Shown piece by piece: positions 1 through 8,975 of a stretch of DNA of 64,000 nt. Each line of letters begins with the position of its first letter. The stretch's first letter is position 1. This DNA comes from Ianthella basta (taxonomy: Eukaryota; Porifera; Demospongiae; Verongiida; Ianthellidae): positions 16,098,030 through 16,162,029 of the forward strand of contig OZ025868.1 in assembly GCA_964019415.1 (NCBI GenBank), read 5' to 3'. The notes below the pieces were generated by a model, which saw only the letters and a list, made by a program, of their open reading frames with translations, was not told where the DNA came from and made no database searches. Position numbers and translations under genes: made by a program.

Positions 1-14
1 CTATCACATTGCAG

Positions 15-389
15 GGCCAAACTCCTGCTAACCAGTCTCATCCTGCATACCAGCCTGTACCTCCCCCTGCCCAGCCCCAAGTTGCCGCATCTCCCTACAC
101 GCCCAATGCACACTACGGAGCTCCTCAGACCAACATAAGCTACCCAAGCGAACTGCTCAGGGAGCGGCCACTGCAGCAGCCGGGGGCGGGGTCTGACCAA
201 GGTTACCATAGCTCCCAATATCTGAATAGGATGCCATCTCCTGTGGCATCGGGCAGCCCAAGAGCTGGTTATGACAGGCGGGATCGTCCCCTCCCCCACG
301 GCTGGGAGGCGAGGCATGCACCAGATGGCCAAACGTACTATGCTAATCTCGTCAGTGGTAACACTTCTTGGAACAGACCATCCAGTTGA
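15..389 (+). CDS. WW-domain protein, C-terminal exon (partial)
   Basis: The exon follows a CAG acceptor at the left edge and ends at TGA 387-389; upstream exons are outside the window. It encodes about 124 residues: a low-complexity Pro/Gln/Ser-rich stretch, then a WW domain at the very C terminus (LPHGWEARHAPDGQTYYANL, then a second Trp followed by Asn-Arg-Pro). Both signature tryptophans, the YY pair and the closing proline are present, so the domain should fold and bind proline-rich ligands. I cannot name the parent protein; the WW domain is clear, the rest is disordered. The stop codon lies within the first unit of a 23-bp minisatellite. Confidence 0.6.
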   Translation, partial: GQTPANQSHPAYQPVPPPAQPQVAASPYTPNAHYGAPQTNISYPSELLRERPLQQPGAGSDQGYHSSQYLNRMPSPVASGSPRAGYDRRDRPLPHGWEARHAPDGQTYYANLVSGNTSWNRPSS

Positions 390-611
390 CCAGGTGGGTG
401 GGGCAGTGTTGATCAGGTGGGCGGGGCAGTGTTGACCAGGTGGGTGGGGCAGTGTTGACCAGGTGGGCGGGGCAGTGTTGATCAGGTGGGCGGGGCAGTG
501 TTGACCAGGTGGGTGGTGCAGTGGTGATCAGGTGGGTGGGGCAGTGTTTACCAGGTGGGCGGGGCAGGGCTGACCAGGTGGGTGGGGCAGTGGTGATCAG
601 GTGGGATGCTG
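385..611. repeat. 23-bp minisatellite
   Basis: About ten tandem units of the form gaccaggtgggtggggcagt plus gtt, differing mainly by C/T changes. The first unit contains the stop codon of the WW-domain gene, so the array starts inside the coding exon and continues as its 3' UTR. Confidence 0.9.
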
Positions 612-732
612 AAGGGTAGTGAGCATTCAGAGATTCGAAGTTTGAAGGTGTTTTTAGTAAGCTGACGTCTGCTGATCTGTGAAATCTGTGAAATCTGTGT
701 GGCCGTTAAACTTTGCAAAGCTTATAGTGCAT

Positions 733-822
733 GGGGTAACGTAGTCTCGCGCGCCAGCCCCTATTTCCCCTATTGCGCAATTGCAATCACAGGAACCGCT
801 GGCGCGCGAGACTAGGGGTAAC
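733..822. mobile_element. MITE with TAGTCTCGCG termini and 8-bp duplication (copy 1)
   Basis: Perfect 17-bp inverted repeats at 742-758 and 798-814 (tagtctcgcgcgccagc). They are flanked by a direct repeat ggggtaac at 733-740 and 815-822, taken as an 8-bp target-site duplication, which is typical of hAT-type transposases. A related copy lies at 16625-16738. Confidence 0.85.
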
Positions 823-1689
823 CGATAATTGTTCCTTACTCTTCACTAGCGCCTCCATCAGTTTTTAGACCATTTGACTCCAAAAATGTTGTCAGGACAA
901 GTGCATTAGTGCAGGCATGAGCGTTAAACTGCCAGCAGTGTTGAGTCATTGGCCAAGTATTGAAGCGACAGACAGAGTTACAAAGTAATGTTAGTTATGG
1001 AGAAGCACCGAGTGAAACTGACACAATATGTAGTGGCTAGAAGTACAAACAAGCAATGATCTAATTTCCTAATTGCCTATACTTTCAAGTTTCCTTAAAC
1101 GTATTGTGTATGCCCTGTCCAAGGTGTCCTACCTTACAATAAGGGACAGCAGCTAGGTCAGGTTCTTCCCTGCATGTGTGTTTCCCTTATTGTGCTGTAC
1201 AGTGATGTGACGGCTTTCATCACCACCATCTTCCTCATGTCCCTTCAACAGACCCAGATTGCACTTTACAAAGGAAGACACAAGTCATCACTTGGACCAT
1301 TTTAGAACTTCTAGGGATTTTGGGCTGTGTTTTATATGTTTAGTGTTTTAGTATTGTACTATACGTTTTGAACGTGTACTTTGACAGGTTGTAGTAGGAG
1401 TGACATGAGGTGTGGTAGGAGTGAATCAAAGGATGGTAGATACACTGCATGCACTGTGTGTGATGGCTGGCTATATGCTAGATAGCTAGAATCGGAACAT
1501 CAGCCTCCACATCTCCTGAGATATGTCATGAAAACTCACTAGAACTCACAAGCTCGGTATGCCAAGACTGTTTAACATGCAAAGAAATCTTTACAATTGA
1601 ATGATGACAAAGGATGTGTGGATTGCATGCATGCATGTATATATATACATTATATACAATAATTGTGACTATATACATGGACATTAGCT
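823..1689. other. Gene-free stretch between WW gene and receptor A
   Basis: No conserved coding sequence was recognised here. It lies downstream of two convergent genes, so it should hold their 3' UTRs and polyadenylation sites. Confidence 0.4.
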
Positions 1690-3562
1690 TTAAATGGACC
1701 TTATTCTCTGCAGGAGTGATTTTATTTTCCAATATGCGACTTGTCTGACCCTCTTGGTCAGAATACAGTAGATGATGAAGTTGAAGAACCCCTGACTGGA
1801 GTCTCCAATGGCCTGCATATGGAGGCAGGGTGCAGTCAATGATCAAGGCATGCAGATGTGCACTTGTGCAAGCAAAACATGACTGCAGTAAACATAGCCA
1901 TCCCTCTATATACGTGACAGATAAGGTATGCATTATAATGCAGCCACATGGCTACAAGCCAATTCTGCTTTCACACGATTGATCGAATACACAGTAAACA
2001 AACTTCTTACTCCAATTAATGCAACATTTTGTGCATCACAGGCTTAGTCAGACATATACATGAAATAAGAAACACAGAAGAATCAACTTATAAGCAGAAC
2101 TCAGCATATGACAGCCATATTGAATGTACAGACCACATTGCTCACTTACTGAAAGGTACTGGAGAAGGAACGGAACAGGAACGTCTGGGTCTCTGTAAAC
2201 GTATACGACGTCCACCAGAACACTCCACATCCTCAGGAATATGAACACCAAAGGAATGGAGATTAGCTTCAAATTGCTGTGACCCTTGATAGCTGGTGAC
2301 TTCTGCAGAAACAGGTACAAGGAATCTACTAACACACTATGACATTACAATTTACCGTGTGATATATTGTTAACAGACTTGCCATGGCCCGCGGGTTAGG
2401 GTTAGGGTTTAACCCCTAACCAGTGGAGGAGGACCTATTCTATATCAAGCAAATTAGGTTAGTGCTTTTTCAAATGGAGAAAGAGGTCTTGTAGGCAGCA
2501 GCATTCCAAATTAACTGGTGTTTGCCTCCCAAGGAACCCAAGGAACTGAACATGCAGTCAACCAGTTCTTAATGAGCTATGTCTGTATCTAATCCTGTAC
2601 CCAGCCCAAATTCTTTATCTTTCTTACATAATGCGTTTATTGTATAAATAATTAAATGAAGGTAATGTAACAGAAGTGGGTTGCGTACAAGGCCATTGTA
2701 CACGGGCTATAACAGTTTTGGGAGCTGCCACTGGATTGGTATATGGACATTCTGTATTGTTTCAGCTACCCCTATAGTAGCTAGTACATGGCATGTTACA
2801 TTAGTAGAGTTGCCGTAAACAGTCCACAACGTTTTCAACACATTAGTTCATTTGACCAACCTTTCCTGATAGGATCAAAAACGTGGCTGCACAGAAGACC
2901 AGGATGAGAGCGCTTGACCACAGGGTGAAGAAATCTCCCCTCATAAACAAGATGAGGGATATCTCACTCTTTGTACTGTACTGGTTTCCCAGTGCTGTAC
3001 ACCACCCTCCAAAACTGCCCCAAGGTGAATAGGTTATCTGCTCTTCCCCAAAAGCCCATGCTGTCACATACACTGGTAGCAACCAACTGATGACGTGGCT
3101 GGAATAGTATATCACTTGGAGCATGCGCTCATAACGCTCTGTCAAGTAGCACAGTACTCCAAAGTATAGGTACACCGCCATACAGACTGTCCATAGGATG
3201 GAAGCGAGCGTGCCGTACGCTGCAAACATACCCTGTAAAGTGCACAGGGCATTCATACCTGGCGGCGGATCAAACCTCCATTCACCGTGACGGGTCCTGT
3301 TCACATAGTGTCCGAAGTCGATGCTTGCTCCCACCAGGTTAGCCAGCGCGTACATGATATCCATGAGGGAGACGAAGAAGACAAAGGAGCGAAGCTTGGT
3401 GCGCAGTTGCCTGCCGCAGCAAAACGAAATGGCTATGAGAAACGAACCAATGATGGATAGCGAACACACAAAGATGGTGACTACTCGCCGCGAAATGGGA
3501 GTCAATACGTCATAGTCACCTGCAAAGACAGGATGCAGCCGCTGGGAAAGAGGGTTCTCCAT
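1690..3562 (-). CDS. GPR157: GPR157-like seven-helix receptor A
   Basis: Exons on the minus strand: 3562-2861 (start ATG to TM5), 2302-2150 (TM6) and 1812-1690 (TM7 and tail, TAA), all joined in phase 0; 346 minus start-region extras gives about 325 residues. Predicted helices: TM1 27-49, TM2 59-80, TM3 107-134, TM4 152-172, TM5 208-232, TM6 about 245-270, TM7 about 286-305. Cys107 and Cys188 can form the usual TM3-ECL2 disulphide, and an NRT glycosylation site sits at about 88. TM6 (LKLISIPLVFIFLRMWS) and TM7 (GDSSQGFFNFIIYCILT) match the GPR157 pattern. GPR157 in vertebrates is a G-protein-coupled orphan linked to cilia. An in-frame upstream TTG-led extension exists, but the ATG at 3562 gives the same first-exon length (702 nt) as receptor B. 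Introns hold no other gene. Confidence 0.85.
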
Positions 3563-3681
3563 CTGTGTAAGCAGGGTCGAACGCTCAAAGTGACAGTCAC
3601 AGTTGTCGATGTGGAGGGTCGCCAAAGGTTGCAGCTAGAACATGATGTCATACACTTGACAGAGCAGCACTGCATGCAGGA

Positions 3682-3691
3682 GTCACGTGAT
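3682..3691. promoter_or_regulatory. GTCACGTGA palindromic E-box upstream of receptor A
   Basis: The sequence gtcacgtgat lies 120 bp upstream of the receptor A start codon, with a second cacgtgac at 3697-3704. The same core is upstream of receptors B and C. It fits the binding site of bHLH-zip factors (USF/MITF/TFE type). Function is inferred from position only. Confidence 0.5.
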
Positions 3692-4168
3692 ACGTGCACG
3701 TGACCATCTCCCGTGCATAGTGAAGCCATATATGTACTGCCTGCGCCCTGGGGACAGTGCACTGCAGCAGGGTATTAAATTTGGGACTTATAGGAATTTC
3801 AGTGGTCATTCAATAGACCTTCAAATATAATTTTAACTGCAATTATTGTATCTCCAGCCATTAGTTACATGACCATGCACTTACAATCTAGCTACAGCTG
3901 TGCAGTATACGTAGCTAGCTATAGTGGGCATGTACTGTAATACAATTGCAAGTCAAGGTGCACCAGCATATTACTAGCGAATGATTGCTTACATGCAGCG
4001 AGATTGCAGTAATGAAGGATATACGTGTGAATGGTGTGTACATAGCTATACCTGCTGCAAATGGGTTGAATACACATGCACATGTATGAACAGTTCTGTA
4101 TATAAACAAGGTGATCACATTTATAGCTTTAACGTGGGTTAATGTATGATATTCTGCAAATGGGGTCT

Positions 4169-6892
4169 TTACATCTTTGAAGGAGGTGAGGAGATTTGTA
4201 TGGTGGACCATGATCTCTGCATGAATGATCCCAGTTTCCAATATGCGACTTGTCTGACCCTCCTGGTCAGGATGCAGTAGATGATGAAGTTGAAGAACCC
4301 CTGACTGGAGTCTCCAACGGCCTGGGTCAGGAGGAAGGAGGCGAAAGGATGGAGCACAAGAGAAGTCAATGACTTATGCAGCACAGCACAATATATATAT
4401 ACAGGATCTCATAGAGGCACTTAGGAATGGGTAGGTACAGTATGGCCGGAAATTTTTGCGGGGAATTTATTTTGACAGGGAATTTATTTTGGCGGATTGG
4501 TGGTTTTGAGAGCAATCCGCCAATATTTCTTCCGCCAAAATTTGTGCAATCATATGGTTTTCCACTTAACAAGCTTGGTTGCGCCAGGCCTATAGATTAA
4601 TCGTCAGCATGGAGTTCACAACTGACAGCAGCGCCAGGACCGACTACGTTTCCAAAGAGTTTTGTACACCGGAGGTGGAAGAAGAGAGCGAGGAAGCCGA
4701 AAGCAATCCGAACGGCATCTTATATGCAGTCGCTGTGAAGACTGACGTTGAGATCATTGTTGGTAACTTACTGTGGCAGTTTCAGCAGCCTGTTTTCTGT
4801 TTCTGCGTTGGAGTGGTACAATTGTGTGTGAGGTCAGGCTGTAGGCAAGCGTCAGTAGATCTGCCAAAAGGAACCTTGAAAGCCTTTGTACGTTGCAGCA
4901 TTCGTGGTAAAAGCTAAGGATTAGAACAAAAATAACCCAATTATGGTCAAACAACAGCGCGTGTATTCCTCAGAGACTCTTCAGCAATCTAGCTCTGTTC
5001 GTCCAGGTTAGCCATATTGCTATGAATATCATTATGGCACAGGCTTTGCCAAACCGCCAAAGTAAATTCCGCCAATTTCAGAAATTTCAGCAATCCGCCA
5101 AAATTTCCGGCCATACGGTATAAGTGAAAGGGACGGAGAAAAGAAAGAGTAAAATTAATGGATGCAGGAGCTGAGCTCAAAGAGACAAGCAAGTGATCTG
5201 GGTTGGCACATACATTCAGCCCAGCACGGCAGTAGGGTCATTGATGTCCGTATGGTTGGGCATTCACTCACTGAGAGATACTGTAGAGGTACTGGAACAC
5301 CATCATCATTGTGTTGGTGTGGGTAGAAGTAGATGCATGCCACCAGAGTACTCCACATTCGCAAGAAAATGAACACCAAAGGAATGGAGATTAGCTTCAA
5401 GTTGCTATGACCTCTTATAGCTGGTGCCTTTTTCTGTGGAAAGAGAATAACAGAATATGGCAGTGGTTATATTCTACTAGTGTATAAAAATTCCTTTAGA
5501 ATTAAAAGGGATTTAGGAATGGCCAGCAGAAAAAGCATAGAAACAAGCAACAGTAACTCAACACCATGATGAACCACATTGCCGTGAACTTCGCTATGCA
5601 TTCCTAATTTCCTTGTACAGTTACATGGGCCCAAATGTCTAGCTAGCTAGTCCCATGTAGCTACAAGGAAATTAGGAATGCAGAGCGAAAATCACAGCAG
5701 TGTGGTTCAATGTGGTCAGTAAAGAATTTCATTACATAAAAATACGCTGTAACCTACCTATAAAAGAATTTGGGATCGATCACAATACAAGCTCAAATAC
5801 AGGCTAGGTCAAAATGGTTTTGAAGGACACAGAAGCAGACTATGTTCATTGTCCACATAACAACATTAAAAAGATTTATGGAGCGTTGATGAGCATTCAC
5901 GTAGCTGTAGGTCTGGTTCCTGTAAAACGTTTCGACCACGAGAGTCTTCATCAGTTTGGTCGAAACGTTTTACTGGAATCAGACCTACAGCTACGTGAAT
6001 GCTCATCAACGCTCCATAAATCTGCTACACAATGTACGTAGCATGAGCCTCTACCACATTAACATTAAAAAAGGCAAAAACTAGCAACTACCAAATCCTA
6101 GACTTGTCAAAGAATTACATTCAGTTGCCACTAAAATCCGTAGTGTCAAAGTAACACGCACTTCAGCCACACAATAGTGCATTGACCAACCTTACTGGTG
6201 AGAGTGGCGAAAGTGGCTGTACAGAAGACCAAGATGAGCAAGCTGGCTGAGAGAGTGGAGTAGTCACTGCTCATGAATGTGATTAGCTTAATGTTAGTCA
6301 TCCTACTGTACTGTTTTCCCATTGCTGTACACCACCCTCCAAAACTGCCCCAAGGTGAATAGGTTATCTGTTCTTCCCCAAGAGCCCATGCTGTCACATA
6401 CACTGGTAGCAACCAACTGATGACGTGGCTGGAATAGTAGATCACTTGGAGCATGCGCTCATAACGCTCTGTCAAGTAGCAGAGTACTCCAAAGTATAGG
6501 TACACCGCCATACAGACTGTCCACAGGACGGAAGCGAGCGTGCCGTAGGCTGCAAACACACCCTGTACAATACAGAGGGGACGCATTCTCGGCGGATCAA
6601 ACCTCCATTCACCGTGATGAGTCATGTTCACATAGTGACCGAAGTCGATGCTTGCTCCCACCAGGTTGGCCAGCGCGTACATGATGTCCATGAGGGAGAT
6701 GAAGAGGACGTAGGAGCGAAGCTTGGTGCGCAGTTGTCTGCCACAGCAAAACGATAGGACAATGAGAAGCGAACCAATGATGGACAGCGAGCAGACGACA
6801 ATGGTGACCACTCGCCGAGGAAGGGGAGTGCTCTCTGATTCGTCATTCACGAAGACGGGGGCCAGCCGCTGATAAAGAGGGTGGTAGTCCAT
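4169..6892 (-). CDS. GPR157: GPR157-like seven-helix receptor B
   Basis: Exons on the minus strand: 6892-6191, 5433-5272 and 4321-4169 (TAA), all phase 0; 338 residues. It shares the three-exon plan, the TM3-ECL2 cysteines and long identical stretches with receptors A and C, for example the ECL2 segment YSPWGSFGGWCTA and the TM4 segment HVISWLLPVYVTAW. The C-terminal tail after TM7 is Ser/Thr-rich and ends in SSPPSKM. The start is the ATG at 6892; a GTG six bases upstream is not needed. Intron 1 carries two fold-back elements and intron 2 carries a 681-bp inverted-repeat element, which explains why this copy spans 2.7 kb against 1.5 kb for receptor C. Confidence 0.87.
4436..5120. mobile_element. 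TA-flanked inverted-repeat element with an exon-like insert
   Basis: Outer inverted repeats start c(a/c)gtatggccggaaatttt; the 17 bases at 4440-4456 and 5100-5116 match perfectly. TA dinucleotides flank both ends (4436-4437, 5119-5120), as for Tc1/mariner-type integration. Sub-terminal blocks repeat the phrase ggcggatt and gaaattt in both orientations. The middle carries an exon-like stretch from an ATG at 4610 followed by a possible GT donor near 4761. No transposase was found, so the element is non-autonomous. Confidence 0.75.
5569..5712. repeat. Fold-back inverted repeat in receptor B intron 1
   Basis: Two arms of roughly 56 bp face each other; the best part is gcattcctaatttccttgta at 5598-5617 against its reverse complement at 5662-5681. 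The outer arms also match (gaaccacattgc against gaaccacactgc). It can fold into a long hairpin. No coding capacity. Confidence 0.8.
5862..6071. mobile_element. Penelope-like fold-back element, copy 1
   Basis: Long arms (tttatggagcgttgatgagc and its reverse complement) surround a core which on the minus strand reads ctgatga, a short GC hairpin, then gaaacgtt (5954-5929). It is flanked by an 11-bp direct repeat aacattaaaaa at 5862-5872 and 6061-6071, taken as a target-site duplication. The tail atgagcctctacc recurs, in reverse, in the copy at 24588. Confidence 0.75.
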
Positions 6893-6935
6893 TCTCACCA
6901 GTCAGCTCAAACGACGCCGGCACTGCGCTCTGAAA

Positions 6936-6945
6936 GTCACGTGAT
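6936..6945. promoter_or_regulatory. GTCACGTGA E-box upstream of receptor B
   Basis: The sequence gtcacgtgat lies 44 bp upstream of the receptor B start codon. It is the same decamer as the receptor A site. Confidence 0.45.
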
Positions 6946-7313
6946 AAATCAGGATACCGTATATGTTCTAATTTTCGCCACAATCTATAGACTTCGCATT
7001 CGACAAGACTTTAGCATGGATGAAGTCAGGCTGAATTCCCAAATAAAACAGATAATAAGAATGACTATATACATGTTTGTACACACAGCATAACTGCATT
7101 TCTAGCAGACAATACTGCTGTAGTTACACAGTCATGCAAGAAAGGATCAAGAAAGAAAACTGTCAGATAGCTGTAAAAAATAATTGAGTTACAATGAATG
7201 TTATTGAGAACTTGGGCATGCAGAGAAAACCTGCATGTGTGGAAAGCAGATAAAATACTTTCACTATATGCACATTCTGAGAGCGTCAAAAAGAAAAGAG
7301 GGAGATTCTTCTG

Positions 7314-8772
7314 TCAACGAGGGGAAGACACTTGAATGTTGGACCACGATCTCTGCAGGAGTGATTTCGGATTCCAAAACATGATCTGCCTGACCCTCTT
7401 GGTCAGAATGCAGTAGATGATGAAGTTGAAGAACCCCTGACTGGAGTCTCCAATGGCCTGGGTCAGGAGGAAGGAAGAGAATGAATGGAGCACAAAAGAA
7501 GAGAATGCAGAAGGAAATATGCCAAGAGTTTCAGCTGCACAAATGCATTGAATACAGTGTAGTTGTGGAGGGGGTCTGGACTGTAAGAGATGGAGTGGGT
7601 TGAGAAGGACAACAAGTTCACTAAGAGCGGTGTAAGGGTGTATATACAGAGGTACGGTGCGTATGTATCAGTGGGAGAGGTGAAGACAGGTGAGCACGCA
7701 GGTTGGAACATTTCAGCTCGGCATGCACAGTTGTGCCTTCACTCACTGACAGATACTGCAGCCCAACTGGAACATTGTCATCATTATCAATGGTGTGTGG
7801 GTAGAAGTAGATGCATGCCACAAGAGTACTCCACATTCGCAAGAATATAAACACCAGAGGAATGGAGATTAGCTTCAAGTTGCTGTGACCCATGATAGAC
7901 CGTGCTCTCTGTGGAACATAATCATAGTGCATGTATATAGGCACAGCTTCACTACATAAATAACAATCAGATTCATTCCTAAACATTTATACTAGTCTAG
8001 TGAAACAGTAAATGACGCTAGCAGTGAATCACCATTCTAAATGTACATAATACATTAATCATATGCTACAACTAACCTTTTTGAAAAGAATGACAAATGT
8101 GGCAGTGCAGAAGACCAAGATGAGCAAACTGGCTAAGACAATGAAGAAATCATTGTTTATAAAAGCCACCAGTCGAATGTTACTACTCGTGCGATCTCGA
8201 TTTCCCATTGCTGTACACCACCCTCCAAAACTGCCCCAAGGTGAATACGCTACCTTTTCTTCCCCAAGAGCCCATGCTGTCACATACACTGGTAGCAACC
8301 AACTGATGACGTGGCTGGAATAGTATATCACTTGGAGCATGCGCTCATAACGCTCTGTCAAGTAGCACAGTACTCCAAAGTATAGGTACACCGCCATACA
8401 GACTGTCCATAGGATGGAAGCGAGCGTGCCGTACGCTGCAAACATACCCTGAACAGTGCACAGGACATTCATACCTGACGGCGGATCAAACCTCCATTCA
8501 CCGTGACGAGTCCTGTTCACATAGTGTCCAAAGTCGATGCTTGCTCCCACCAGGTTGGCCAGCGCGTACATAATGTCCATGAGGGAGATGAAGAGGACAA
8601 AGGAGCGAAGTTTGGTGCGCAGTTGTTTGCCGCAGCAAAACGACAGTACGATTACAAGCGAACCAATGATGGATAGCGAACACACAAAGATGGTGACCAC
8701 CCGTTGCGGGATGGGAGTAGTCTCTGTTGCGTCGTAGTCACCAGCAAAGACGGGATGCAGCCGCTTCGGCAT
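7314..8772 (-). CDS. GPR157: GPR157-like seven-helix receptor C
   Basis: Exons on the minus strand: 8772-8077, 7908-7747 and 7457-7314 (TGA), phase 0 throughout; 333 residues. The start ATG opens MPKRLHPVFAGDYD, which aligns with receptor A. The seven helices, ECL2 cysteine and TM7 phrase GDSSQGFFNFIIYCILT are all intact. The intracellular tail (from KRVRQIMFW) is basic then Ser-rich. This is the most compact copy, with introns of 168 and 289 bp. The three genes must come from recent local tandem duplication. Confidence 0.87.
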
Positions 8773-8891
8773 AGTATCCTTCGTCCTGATACTCAGCGTC
8801 ACACCAAAGAAAACCTTTGGGCTACTGATACCAGTATGAGGGCAAGCTACAAGTAGTACCACAGCACAGTTCAGCCATTTTGTTGAAGAGT

Positions 8892-8901
8892 GTCACGTGA
8901 C
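8892..8901. promoter_or_regulatory. GTCACGTGAC palindrome between receptor C and the beta-trefoil gene
   Basis: A perfect 10-bp palindrome gtcacgtgac, 120 bp upstream of the receptor C start (minus strand) and 75 bp upstream of the proposed start of the plus-strand beta-trefoil gene. It may serve both genes. It equals the full CLEAR/E-box consensus of TFE-type factors. Confidence 0.5.
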
Positions 8902-8975
8902 CTAGCCACGCCTTCTCCTGGCCAATCGTACGGTCCATCCTCACCTGATCGTGTATAGAAGCGAGTACGGAAGAG

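Noticed and set aside
1813-1860. Deletion in TM7 of receptor A, suggesting a pseudogene
   Set aside because: The apparently missing residues in the longer frame are intron sequence: in all three genes exon 3 starts after the CAG at this point, and receptor A reads through to its own stop without damage.
2396-2420. Telomere-type repeats ttagggttaggg (also ccctaaccctaa near 60006)
   Set aside because: Only two or three units in each place; too short to claim an interstitial telomere or fusion point.
8059-8862. Longer N-terminal versions of the receptors starting at GTG or TTG
   Set aside because: The upstream codons are not ATG and the extensions do not align among paralogues, whereas the chosen ATGs give matching first exons of 702, 702 and 696 nt.
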